Shown in pieces: positions 36,389 to 45,178 of a DNA stretch of 64,000 bases (position 1 is the stretch's first letter; each line of letters opens with the position of its first letter). Source of the DNA: an uncultured Eubacteriales bacterium. Its GTDB lineage: Bacteria > Bacillota > Clostridia > Peptostreptococcales > Anaerovoracaceae. The notes below the pieces were generated by a model. It did not search any database, had not been told where the DNA came from, and saw only the letters and a list, made by a program, of their open reading frames with translations. The position numbers and the translations under genes were made by a program. The stretch spans positions 1 to 64,000 of the forward strand of contig CACWSO010000012.1 in NCBI GenBank assembly GCA_902763505.1, in the 5' to 3' direction.

Positions 36389-37903
36389 ATGTCGTTAAAA
36401 GAACAAAACGAGATTATATCGAAAGAGATAGCGACATTCAACGCTAGGAAGTCCCTGCTTGCGGCTGCGATCATCATCGTCGCCACATTCATACTTAAAA
36501 TCTTCCTGCCTGATGATCCCGCCCAGTTCGGCGTACTTTGTACGATACCGGCGCTGCTGATGATCCTCTACATATTCATCACGAAGAGAATCATCGAAGC
36601 GCTGACCATCGGTGCGGTAGTAGGATTCATCATGGTTGGGGAGAGTGGATCGAACACTTTGCAGGCATTCAGTGATTCCCTGCTTGCAACAATGATGTCA
36701 GAAGACATCGCCTGGCTGATCATCGTCTGCGGACTGATGGGCGGCATCATCTCCCTGATTGAACGATCAGGCGGTGCCTATGCTTTCGGACAGTGGGCGG
36801 CAAAAAGAGCACGCAGTGAGAAACCTGCACTCATCTGGACATGGATCCTGGGCTGCATCATCTTCATCGATGACTATCTCAACTCCATGACAGTCGGTTC
36901 CTGCATGGCTCCGCTGACGGATAAGCATAAGACACCGAGAGAAATGCTCGCCTATGTTTGCGACTCGACAGCAGCTCCGCTGTGCGTGCTGATTCCGATT
37001 ACCACGTGGTCAGTATTCTGCGGAAGAATCCTTGTTAAGAACGGCTGGCAGGTAGGTGACGCCAGTGAAATCGAGATGTTCGTCAAGACCATCCCGTACA
37101 ACTTCTATGCATGGATCGCAGCGCTGATCGTTCCACTGGTTGTCATAGGTGTCGTACCTAAGATCTTCGGCATGAAAAAAGCTTATCAGAGAGTTGCCGA
37201 CGGCGGCCCGCTGGCTCCTCCGGGATCCGAAAAGATTTCCATTCTGGCCAGTGACCACGGAGATGAGATGAACATTCCGGAGAAACCGCATATGTTCAAC
37301 TTCTTCATTCCGATCATCTGCCTCGTAGGATTCACCATTCTCTTCGATACAGACATGGAGATGGGCGTACTTGCGACTCTGGTCGTCATGTTCATTATGT
37401 ACATGGCGCAGAACATCATGTCGGCAGCAGAATTCTGGGATATCATCATCAAGGGTATCCAGAATATGATCCTGCCGCTCATGCTGATGGTCATGGCATT
37501 CGTATTTGCGGATATGAATGAGCAAATCGGATTCACCAAATGGTGTATCGAGTCAGCGACAAATGTTATGACTCCGGCAACAGCACCGATGATCATCTTC
37601 CTGGTACTCGCCTGCACAGAGTTTATTACAGGCACCAACTGGGGAATGTACATCATCGCACTGCCGATCATCATTCCTCTGGCAATGAACATTGGCGTAG
37701 ATATGCCGCTGGCAGTCGGAGCTTGTATCTCCGCCGGCGTATTCGGATCACACATCTGCTTCTACTCAGATGCAACGGTACTGACTTCTGCAGCCTGCGG
37801 ATGCGACAACTTCAGACACGCATTCACCCAGATGCCTTACGGTATCATCGCAGCGATTATTTCCTTCATCTTCTATGCCGTATTCGGATTCATCATGGCA
37901 TAA
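36389..37903 (+). CDS. NhaC-family Na+/H+ antiporter-like membrane protein
   Basis: This 504-residue transporter has about eleven hydrophobic helices and NhaC-family features such as the conserved WILGCIIFIDDYLNSMTVGSCMAPLTDK segment and the later SAGVFGSHICFYSDATVLTSAACGCDN. In this family Na+ is exchanged for H+ or small organic ions. A role in amino acid or amine exchange is possible, given the neighbouring ornithine genes, but that is conjecture. I use ATG 36389, which has GGAAGGAGGG upstream. Confidence 0.85.
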   Translation: MSLKEQNEIISKEIATFNARKSLLAAAIIIVATFILKIFLPDDPAQFGVLCTIPALLMILYIFITKRIIEALTIGAVVGFIMVGESGSNTLQAFSDSLLATMMSEDIAWLIIVCGLMGGIISLIERSGGAYAFGQWAAKRARSEKPALIWTWILGCIIFIDDYLNSMTVGSCMAPLTDKHKTPREMLAYVCDSTAAPLCVLIPITTWSVFCGRILVKNGWQVGDASEIEMFVKTIPYNFYAWIAALIVPLVVIGVVPKIFGMKKAYQRVADGGPLAPPGSEKISILASDHGDEMNIPEKPHMFNFFIPIICLVGFTILFDTDMEMGVLATLVVMFIMYMAQNIMSAAEFWDIIIKGIQNMILPLMLMVMAFVFADMNEQIGFTKWCIESATNVMTPATAPMIIFLVLACTEFITGTNWGMYIIALPIIIPLAMNIGVDMPLAVGACISAGVFGSHICFYSDATVLTSAACGCDNFRHAFTQMPYGIIAAIISFIFYAVFGFIMA

Positions 37904-37936
37904 GACAACAGGACGGCAATGATGCAAAAGCAATAA

Positions 37937-37962
37937 AAAGGGCGCCGCTTCGCGGCGCCTTT
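37937..37962. terminator. Bidirectional terminator between the antiporter and nfo
   Basis: A perfect GGCGCCGC/GCGGCGCC stem (37941-37948 with 37952-37959) is flanked by A-rich sequence on the left and T-rich sequence on the right. Confidence 0.8.
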
Positions 37963-37988
37963 GTTGTGCATTATTCTTTGCAATCATC

Positions 37989-38822
37989 CTATCGCGGGGT
38001 CCAACTTCTGAGCAGTTCGATTTCTCTCTTATATCCTTCGAATTCATTCGGCGTCTCGAGGATGCATGGTTTGCCAACCAGTTTCGGATGGCTGATGAAG
38101 CGGCCGATGGTATCCAGCCCCAGTTCGCCGTCTCCGATACAGGCGTGGCGGTCCTTGTGGGATCCCATGGGATTCTTGCTGTCGTTGATGTGCAGCGCTT
38201 TGAGGTAATCCAGCCCGACGATTCGGTCGAACTCATCCAGAACACCATCTAAATCATGGATGATATCGTATCCGGCGTCGCTGATATGGCAGGAATCCAT
38301 ACAGACGCCGATCTTTTCTTTCAGCTTGACGCCATCGATAATGGCGGCAAGCTCCTCAAATCTTCCGCCCACTTCGGAGCCTTTTCCTGACATGGTTTCG
38401 AGCAGAACGGTCGTTGATTGCTCTGGCGTCATGATGTCGTTGAGCAAAGCCGTGATCATTTCAATGCCCGCGTCAACACCCTGACCGACGTGACTGCCCG
38501 GATGGAAGTTGTAGTAATGACCCGGCAGGAATTCCATCCGCTGCATGTCATCTTCCATACAGATCTTTGCGAATTCCCGGACGTTCTGTTTATCGCTGCA
38601 CGGGTTCAACGTGTACGGCGCATGCGCGACCAGTTTGCCGAAGTTGTTCTCTTCCAGAAGCGACCGCAGAGCAGCCGCGTCATCGGGATCGATTGCCTTT
38701 GCCTTGCCGCCTCTGGGATTGCGCGTAAAGAAAGCGAAGGTGTTCGCGCCGGCTTCGATCGCCTCGCGTCCCATCGCTTCAAAACCGTTTACTGATGATA
38801 AATGATAACCTAGGTAAAGCAT
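37989..38822 (-). CDS. nfo: Endonuclease IV (AP endonuclease)
   Basis: This 277-residue TIM-barrel enzyme with a trinuclear zinc site cuts DNA at abasic sites and removes blocked 3' ends. Metal-ligand blocks are visible: [61 protein letters not shown] and ILETP. It starts on the last base of the stop codon of the TSCPD gene, so the two are translated together. Confidence 0.97.
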   Translation of the reverse strand: MLYLGYHLSSVNGFEAMGREAIEAGANTFAFFTRNPRGGKAKAIDPDDAAALRSLLEENNFGKLVAHAPYTLNPCSDKQNVREFAKICMEDDMQRMEFLPGHYYNFHPGSHVGQGVDAGIEMITALLNDIMTPEQSTTVLLETMSGKGSEVGGRFEELAAIIDGVKLKEKIGVCMDSCHISDAGYDIIHDLDGVLDEFDRIVGLDYLKALHINDSKNPMGSHKDRHACIGDGELGLDTIGRFISHPKLVGKPCILETPNEFEGYKREIELLRSWTPR

Positions 38823-39076
38823 TACCGCGCTCCATTTCTGGCCATCGTTACAGCTTTTGCCAGCTGGTCGGCGCAGGAGGTCTGCTTGAAGCCACAGGTG
38901 TTGCCGGTGAAGGCGTCGGCAATAGCGTCGACGGTCCAGCCGTCCACGATTTTGGAGATGGCTTTGAGATTGCCGTTGCAGCCACCGGTAAAGACGATGT
39001 TTGATACTATATCGCCGTCGAGATCAAATTCTATTTTGATAGGGCAGACGCCCTTTGGAAAGTATGTGTGTTTCAT
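38822..39076 (-). CDS. TSCPD-domain protein (TIGR03905-like)
   Basis: This 84-residue protein consists of a single TSCPD domain, a Cys-containing module also found at the C-terminus of some B12-dependent ribonucleotide reductases. The conserved cysteines are in [33 protein letters not shown]. Its function is not established; metal or redox chemistry is likely from the Cys pattern. The TGA stop overlaps the nfo start by one base. Confidence 0.88.
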   Translation of the reverse strand: MKHTYFPKGVCPIKIEFDLDGDIVSNIVFTGGCNGNLKAISKIVDGWTVDAIADAFTGNTCGFKQTSCADQLAKAVTMARNGAR

Positions 39077-39131
39077 GTATGAGGATCCTTTCTAATGCGC
39101 CGCATGGCGCCGCTTCTTAAATGTTGTTATG

Positions 39132-39154
39132 ATTCCGCATTTAGCGGGATTTTT
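39132..39154 (+). terminator. Terminator-like hairpin upstream of the DUF3048 gene
   Basis: An ATTCCGC/GCGGGAT stem with one G-T pair and a 5-base loop is followed by TTTT. It lies just before the TATAAT of the DUF3048 gene, as the hairpin at 100-125 does for the WalJ-like gene. Confidence 0.4.
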
Positions 39155-39215
39155 CATTTATAATAATAAATGCAAGCTATTATAACATAAGAACAGAGGA
39201 AAGGAAAAAGCAGCC

Positions 39216-40379
39216 ATGAAAGAAAACAAGGGAACAAAGAGAAACCTGAAATTCATATTCGCGGCAGCATTCATTATGATTCTTGCGATGGGCACCATTG
39301 CCCTGACCGGATGTGGAGGCAGCGGAAGCACAGATCAGGCAGCGGAACCAGAGGTAATCATCAATCCGCTCACGGGTATTGAGGTTGAGTCAGAAGATGC
39401 ACTCCCGGCAAGACCGGTACAGGTATCCATTCCAAACGATACTTATGGAGCAGTACCGCAGTCGAACATCTCCTATGCAGATATAATCTATGAATTCCCT
39501 GTAGAAGGTGAACTCACAAGACTGCAGGCCATATTCTATTCCGAATTCCCGGACAAGGTCGGCCCGCTGAGAAGTGTAAGATATTACTTCGTCGATACAG
39601 CGACAGAGTATAAGGCGTTCCACGTTGGATACGGATGGGGCAAACACGCCAGAAGCTACATGAAGAGCAACAACGTTCCGCACATCAACGGAATGCAGGA
39701 TACAGATCTGTTCTATCGTGTCAGCGACAAAGCGGCACCAAACAATGCATATATTGATTGGTCAAGCATCGAGAACGCAGAGCAGGAACAGGGTGCATTA
39801 GATGAGAAGCAGAAGATCAAGCCTTGGAAGTTCCGTGACGATGCATGGAAGGAAGAGATGAAGCAGGCAAAAGCTGACGCTCAGGCCGTCATAGACGAGA
39901 AGGGCGACAGCACAGCTGAAGAAGATGTTGCTGCAGTAGAAGAAGCAGAAGCAATTCTTGCAGAGCCTGAAACGGCAAATTCACTCAGCGTCAAGGCGCT
40001 TGGCTGCAACAGCAAATGCGAATATGACGCAGAGTCAGGTAAGTACCTGAGATACTGGTATGGCGAACCGTTCATCGATAAAGAAACTGGTGAACAGCTT
40101 CAGTTCGATAACATTCTCGTTCAGAAAGTGCACAGCGACATCATGACTGATGATGTGACAGGCGCATCCGACCCGAAGGGCAGACTGACTATCGATATGT
40201 TTGCCGGCGGAGAAGCATACCTCTTCACACAGGGCGAAGTTGTCAAGGGAACATGGTCCAGAGACGGCGTGAACAGCAGAACTGTTTTCAAGGATGAAAA
40301 CGGCAAGCAGTTCAGATTCACTCCTGGTAAGACTTGGGTATATGTCCTCGATCAGGACAAAGAATTCTCATATGAATAA
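39216..40379 (+). CDS. DUF3048 (YerB-like) lipoprotein
   Basis: This 387-residue exported lipoprotein has a lipobox LTGC with the modified Cys at residue 33. The DUF3048 pattern follows: NPLTGIEV, RPVQVSIPND, PQSNISYADIIYEFPVEGELTRLQAIFYSEFPDKVGPLRSVR, and late in the protein VKGTWSRDG and FTPGKTWV. An Ala/Glu-rich insertion (about 205-250) interrupts the domain. The molecular role of this widespread family is not established. It has a GAGGAAAGGA ribosome binding site and its own terminator. Confidence 0.92.
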   Translation: MKENKGTKRNLKFIFAAAFIMILAMGTIALTGCGGSGSTDQAAEPEVIINPLTGIEVESEDALPARPVQVSIPNDTYGAVPQSNISYADIIYEFPVEGELTRLQAIFYSEFPDKVGPLRSVRYYFVDTATEYKAFHVGYGWGKHARSYMKSNNVPHINGMQDTDLFYRVSDKAAPNNAYIDWSSIENAEQEQGALDEKQKIKPWKFRDDAWKEEMKQAKADAQAVIDEKGDSTAEEDVAAVEEAEAILAEPETANSLSVKALGCNSKCEYDAESGKYLRYWYGEPFIDKETGEQLQFDNILVQKVHSDIMTDDVTGASDPKGRLTIDMFAGGEAYLFTQGEVVKGTWSRDGVNSRTVFKDENGKQFRFTPGKTWVYVLDQDKEFSYE

Positions 40380-40419
40380 AAATAAGAGATAGATCACCTC
40401 AAAAGAATAAACCTACGAT

Positions 40420-40450
40420 AAAGGGACTGCCCGCAAGAGCAGTCCCTTTT
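40420..40450 (+). terminator. Terminator of the DUF3048 gene
   Basis: A perfect 10-bp stem AAGGGACTGC/GCAGTCCCTT (40421-40430 with 40439-40448) with a T run, lying between converging genes. Confidence 0.85.
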
Positions 40451-40492
40451 CATGTCTTATTTATTAGTTAGTATGCTAAACGAAGTGGGGTT

Positions 40493-41845
40493 TTACTGGT
40501 TAACCAGATCCTGCAGAACCGTATTGATTACCGCGCCGCCTACTTCGGAACCATAGCCGCTGTTCTCTACGACAACGACGAAGGCATATGGGTTGTTTTC
40601 ATCATTCAGGAACCCTGTGAACCAGGCGTTCGGTCTGTCCTGTCCTTCTACTTCTGCCGTTCCGGACTTCGCGCAAAGCTCCAGACCAGGAAACGCGCTG
40701 TTGCCGCCGTAATGGTTCTCGACATTGTTGCGCATCATGCTGGTCAGTGCCTCTGCTGTCTCCTCATCGATCATGTCATCCGTCTTCAGTGCAGTTGTTG
40801 CTGCGTCGATCTTTTCTGAGACAATGTTGGAAGGCTTGATGATGGACGGCATAACCGCAGTGCCGCCATTTGCAATGGCACCCATGTAAACCATCATGCC
40901 GCATGGATTGACCATATCATGCCACTGACCGATACCAGTCCAGGCGAGGTTTACACCGCCGTCAGGGAAATCGAAGGTTCCCGCTTTCGTTTCGATGCCG
41001 TCGATATCGTAGCTTCTGTCAAGACCGGCTTTTTTAACATACTTCTTCAATGTTCTGCTTCCGACTTTTTCGGAGAGTCTTGCAAAATAACAGTTGCAGG
41101 ATACTTCAAGGGCTTTTTTCAACGAGACCGTTCCGTGAACAGACAGATCGGTTACTTCATCTCCATGTCCATAATCTATGCTGCCCTCACAATTGACTTC
41201 GTAGCTGTAGGCGTCATCCTGAGTTTCAATCGATGCGGCAGCCGTCACCAGCTTAAAGGTTGAACCAGGGGCAAAGGCTGCGGATATGAAGCGGTTGATG
41301 TATGCGCCTTCCGGAATCGTTGATGGTGGATCTTCCGGATCATAGGTTGGGGAACTGACCATGCAGACGATCTCTCCGGTTTTATAATTATAGACGCCTA
41401 CGGTGCCTTTGCGGCCGGAAAGTGCGCGGTAAGCCGTTGCGCAGATATCCCCATCCAGGGTGAGGGAAACATCTTCGCCGTCGTTATTGAGGCTATAAAT
41501 TCCATTGATGAAATCAAAGCCAATCATCCGCTCGAGGAATACTCTGTTGGCGCCGGTTGAGATGTTGTTGTCTCTGTCTCCGGTAATATGCATGCACGCC
41601 GCACGGACATCGGCGTCATCATTATAGATCATTCCGTCCGCGGTGTTCCGCATGAGCAACTCGCCATCTGTATCGTACAGGGCGCCTTTGGCCAGGTCTC
41701 CGTCGGCGTAGACGTCGCGGTTTCCTTCGTAGACTGCCCATGCACCGCCTTCATTCCAGTCTTCGTAGATGAAGAAGCACACGCCGCCCAGAAGAATGAG
41801 TCCGAACAGGAGGCACAGAAGAGCGCGTTTTTCAATTTTTTTCAT
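40493..41845 (-). CDS. Class B penicillin-binding protein (PbpA/FtsI-like transpeptidase)
   Basis: This 450-residue membrane-anchored transpeptidase cross-links peptidoglycan. An N-terminal helix (about 8-27) is followed by a short dimerisation region and the penicillin-binding domain. The active-site motifs are STFK in FAPGSTFKLV (about 197-200), SCN in VSCNCYF and KSG in CAKSGTAEVEG. It is translated with the RodA-like protein (four-base overlap), as in actinobacterial rodA-pbpA operons, and should form a glycosyltransferase-transpeptidase pair with it. Confidence 0.94.
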   Translation of the reverse strand: MKKIEKRALLCLLFGLILLGGVCFFIYEDWNEGGAWAVYEGNRDVYADGDLAKGALYDTDGELLMRNTADGMIYNDDADVRAACMHITGDRDNNISTGANRVFLERMIGFDFINGIYSLNNDGEDVSLTLDGDICATAYRALSGRKGTVGVYNYKTGEIVCMVSSPTYDPEDPPSTIPEGAYINRFISAAFAPGSTFKLVTAAASIETQDDAYSYEVNCEGSIDYGHGDEVTDLSVHGTVSLKKALEVSCNCYFARLSEKVGSRTLKKYVKKAGLDRSYDIDGIETKAGTFDFPDGGVNLAWTGIGQWHDMVNPCGMMVYMGAIANGGTAVMPSIIKPSNIVSEKIDAATTALKTDDMIDEETAEALTSMMRNNVENHYGGNSAFPGLELCAKSGTAEVEGQDRPNAWFTGFLNDENNPYAFVVVVENSGYGSEVGGAVINTVLQDLVNQ

Positions 41846-44055
41846 CGCTTGCCTCCTTTCTTCCCATCGTTAAAGATGCCGTCGTTTCCGAATATATCAT
41901 CAAGAGTCAGAGGACCGTCTTCCTCTGCTTTTGCATTTTTCTTAGGCGCCGGCGGATCGAATTTGCCGAAGAAGTCTTCGTCGCTTACTTCTGTATATCT
42001 TACCGCCTTAGGGTGCTGCGGTTCTTCGCGGCGCACGCCAGGTGTTGCCGGTGTCCGTGAAGGCTGTGCCGGAGCAGATGTTGACGATGGTTTTGCCGGT
42101 GTTGATTTTGCTGCCGGGGCAGGTGCGGCCTCTGACTTTTTGCGTCTGAACAGCGTCCGCTCCGGTTCAGGCTGCGGTTTTGGTTTAGCAGACTCCGCTA
42201 TCGGTTTGGAACGCACTGGTTCAGAAGCCCGCGGTTCTTGCTTCCGTGCTTTCTTCGGCGGTTTCTTATATTCTTCACCTAGGAGAGCATAGAGGTCTTC
42301 CGGGTCGTAGATGTCCACGGCAGATACGGATTCGACAGATTTGAGTCCCTTGTCCGGATCCTTCTCGTGGACGCGTACTGCGAGGCTTGCGTTCTGACGT
42401 GTGTCTGCCGCCTTCAGGAACGCCAGCATACCCCATGAAACAATCATGCTAGTACCGCCGGATGAAACGAACGGGAAGGTAACGCCGGTCAGCGGAAGCA
42501 GGTCTACAGATCCGAACACATTCAGTATTGTCTGGAACATGAACATGGATGTAGCAGCGCATGCCGCGATGCTGTAGTAAGTGGAACGGCCTGCGATGAT
42601 GGACCTGTATGCAAAGACACCAAGGGTGATGATGCAGAGCACTGCAAGGACAGCGATGACGAGGCCCCACTCTTCCGCAAGCATTCCGAATACCAGATCA
42701 GTGCTTGCAGCAGCAACATCGCTCAGATTTCCTTCGCCCGCGCCAAGGCCAGGGATTCCTCCGCTGGCGATGGAGGTCATAGTCTGAACCTGCTGGAAGC
42801 CGGCGTCAGTCGGATCATCCCATACATGTCGCCATACAGAGAATCTGTCAGCGATATACGGTTTGAATCTGAGCACCATCAGTCCCATCAGTCCGGCACC
42901 GCCGAGTACGAGGAACATTTTGGTGAAGTCGCCGCTTCGCAGGAAAGAGATGACAAGATATGTTGCGAAGAATATCATAGCTGTGCCGAAGTCACCCATG
43001 ATAGCAAGGCACCCCAGGCAGAATACGCTGAAACCAAGGAATATGGCAAGATTCTTCCGCTGTTGCAGTTCATTCAGAGAAGCTGCGCCAATAAATATGA
43101 ATGCAATCTTTATGAGTTCAGAAGGCTGGAATGTAAATCCGCCCAGACTGATCCAGTTCTGGGATCCATATGCGACCGTACCAATTGCCAGATTGAGGAT
43201 GAGCAAAAGCACGCTCGCACCCAGGAACACCGGGATGAGTTTCTTCGCTTTATTCAGGTCACGAAGGAACCAGCACATTGCGAAGAAGAGCATGACGCCG
43301 AGGAGAACGCAGAAGGCCTGCTTTAGTACAGCATATGGATATGCCGATGCTGTCAGCGAGAGGCTCAATGTCGACAGGAAGAAGGCAATCAGCTCTACTT
43401 CGAAGCCGGTTCTTCTGAGCATGCGGAGGGCGATGACATACGCCCACATCGTGGCACACAGGATGATAAAGGCAGCGGTGAGCTGGCCCGGATAATCATC
43501 TCCGAGAGCAACATGGAACTGAATTACGGTGAGAAGCTGGAAGATGGTGATTGCCAGCATGGAGAGCCAAGGGGAAGTCCGCTTTGTATGGCGTTTTCTC
43601 TTCTCGATGTTTTCAATACGTTCCCGTGCGCTCAGAGGGTAGAGTTGGAAGTCTCCGCCGCCGACCGTAAGGGTATCGCCCGCGCGGAGGATAGCCGGTT
43701 CCGTGACTCTTCTCCCATTGATAAAGGAACCGTTTTTCGAATTGAGATCTCTGTATTCCCATACGCCTTCCGAGTCGCGCACAAGGGTTCCGTGACTCCT
43801 TGATACGCCGCTCAGATTCAGGATGATATCACATCCGCGAGCGCGGCCCATGAGGTTTTCCCAGTGGGTGAGGGGAACAGTGCTGGAATCAGGGCACTTC
43901 AAATATGCCCAGATCTCAGAAGGATTGCGCATTCTGAGCAGGGCAAAAATCTGATGCAGCAGTATGAGAATCGCAAGTCCCATACAAACCCATCTGACGC
44001 CTGTCGTAAAGTAAAGGGTCACATATTCCATTATTCCGTCGTATCCGTTATCCAT
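41842..44055 (-). CDS. FHA domain fused to a FtsW/RodA/SpoVE glycosyltransferase
   Basis: This 737-residue fusion has one N-terminal helix (about 15-32), a forkhead-associated domain (about 52-138, with the phosphothreonine-binding GRARGCDI, SRSHG and LNSKNGSFING), and about ten helices of a SEDS peptidoglycan polymerase (about 160-580, with the LGGFTFQPSELIKIAF block). A Pro/Lys/Ala-rich cytoplasmic tail of about 150 residues completes it. FHA domains bind phosphothreonine proteins, so the polymerase is probably controlled by a Ser/Thr kinase, none of which is in the window. It is cotranscribed with the PBP. Confidence 0.93.
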   Translation of the reverse strand: MDNGYDGIMEYVTLYFTTGVRWVCMGLAILILLHQIFALLRMRNPSEIWAYLKCPDSSTVPLTHWENLMGRARGCDIILNLSGVSRSHGTLVRDSEGVWEYRDLNSKNGSFINGRRVTEPAILRAGDTLTVGGGDFQLYPLSARERIENIEKRKRHTKRTSPWLSMLAITIFQLLTVIQFHVALGDDYPGQLTAAFIILCATMWAYVIALRMLRRTGFEVELIAFFLSTLSLSLTASAYPYAVLKQAFCVLLGVMLFFAMCWFLRDLNKAKKLIPVFLGASVLLLILNLAIGTVAYGSQNWISLGGFTFQPSELIKIAFIFIGAASLNELQQRKNLAIFLGFSVFCLGCLAIMGDFGTAMIFFATYLVISFLRSGDFTKMFLVLGGAGLMGLMVLRFKPYIADRFSVWRHVWDDPTDAGFQQVQTMTSIASGGIPGLGAGEGNLSDVAAASTDLVFGMLAEEWGLVIAVLAVLCIITLGVFAYRSIIAGRSTYYSIAACAATSMFMFQTILNVFGSVDLLPLTGVTFPFVSSGGTSMIVSWGMLAFLKAADTRQNASLAVRVHEKDPDKGLKSVESVSAVDIYDPEDLYALLGEEYKKPPKKARKQEPRASEPVRSKPIAESAKPKPQPEPERTLFRRKKSEAAPAPAAKSTPAKPSSTSAPAQPSRTPATPGVRREEPQHPKAVRYTEVSDEDFFGKFDPPAPKKNAKAEEDGPLTLDDIFGNDGIFNDGKKGGKR

Positions 44056-44125
44056 GATTGATTCCTACACTATGTCGCGGATGATTTGTGTTGCTTTTGT
44101 ATATTATATTGTCGGTTTGTATCGT

Positions 44126-45079
44126 TTATATGTGCTGCAGAGCGATTGCGACGATTGGAATCGTTATGAGAGAAAGAATCGTGGTCAGCATAACGCCCTT
44201 CGTAGCGAATTCAACATCTGCGTGATATCTTTCACTGAGTATGACGGAGAGCATTGCGCAAGGCATTGCCGCCTCCATAATGATGACTGTTCCGAATAAG
44301 GTGCCGCCGCCGATGATCAGCTTGACCAAAAGGAGAGCCACAGCTGGAGCGACCAGCAGTTTCAGCAGGCACACCAGATAGGATGGTTTGCTGCGGAACA
44401 TGTCCTTGAAACTGATGCGGGCCAGATGCGCCCCGACGACCATCATAGCGAGCGGACTTGTTGCGCTGCCGATGGCATCGACCGGTCCTCCGATGATTGG
44501 CGGAAGGGTAATGCGGCAGACATAGAACAAAAGTCCGATCAGTACGCCGATAAAGCACGGGTTGATCAGGCCGCTGATGGTTTCCTTGAAGCCCATCTTC
44601 TCCTCGCCTTTGGCAGCCTGTCTGATCAGCGTGACGCCGATGGTGAACATCAGAACGTCAAAGGAGGAGTCGCAGATTGCGCCGTAGAAGACGCCCTCCT
44701 TGCCGAAGAGCCCGTCAAGTACCGGCAATCCCAAAAACCCAGTGTTTCCGAAGACCATCATGAAGGCCATGATGCCGCTTTGGGATACCGGGAGTTTGAT
44801 GACAGAAGTGAGAATCTTGGAAATAATCATAGCAATGATGACGACGCCGATGAAAATCAGCACAACATAACCGCAGTTCTGCAGCTTTTCCATGGAGAAT
44901 TCCATCTGCATCGCGGCTATGACAAGGCAAGGATATGTCACGTTTGTGATGATATTCGATACCCCTTGTGTGTGGTTCGTATTGATGATGCCGAGCTTCA
45001 TGATGATGTAGCCCGGAAGAATCATGATGAATACTTTAGCCAGCGCCAGAATGACATCCGGCGCGCCCATACTTACCAT
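44126..45079 (-). CDS. AEC-family transporter (first copy)
   Basis: This 317-residue membrane protein of the auxin efflux carrier superfamily has about ten helices. It shows the family start VFIMILPGYIIMKLGIIN and the central FGNTGFLGLPVL, where bacterial members have N-x-GF-x-G-x-P. Bacterial AEC carriers move small carboxylates such as malate. A second member is encoded at 55800-56741. The start has AAGGGGA upstream. Confidence 0.88.
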   Translation of the reverse strand: MVSMGAPDVILALAKVFIMILPGYIIMKLGIINTNHTQGVSNIITNVTYPCLVIAAMQMEFSMEKLQNCGYVVLIFIGVVIIAMIISKILTSVIKLPVSQSGIMAFMMVFGNTGFLGLPVLDGLFGKEGVFYGAICDSSFDVLMFTIGVTLIRQAAKGEEKMGFKETISGLINPCFIGVLIGLLFYVCRITLPPIIGGPVDAIGSATSPLAMMVVGAHLARISFKDMFRSKPSYLVCLLKLLVAPAVALLLVKLIIGGGTLFGTVIIMEAAMPCAMLSVILSERYHADVEFATKGVMLTTILSLITIPIVAIALQHI

Positions 45080-45166
45080 AAAGAGATTCCCCTTTCAGTG
45101 CAAAAACTCACTGTAATTATAACTGTTTTCGCTGTAATTAACAAGGACACAGAACGGGGTTTGTGT

Positions 45167-45178
45167 TAGAATCAAGGC
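45167..45178 (+). promoter_or_regulatory. Extended -10 promoter six bases before the ABC exporter ATG
   Basis: TGT-TAGAAT, with the hexamer at 45167-45172, ends exactly six bases before the ATG. A weak -35 AGGACA lies 17 bp upstream. Transcription should start at the A of the ATG, so the mRNA would be leaderless. No ribosome binding site is seen. Confidence 0.5.

Noticed and set aside
41588-42292. A 234-codon open frame on the plus strand.
   Set aside because: It is antisense to the junction of the PBP and FHA-RodA genes and translates to low-complexity sequence opposite the Pro/Ala/Lys-rich tail.
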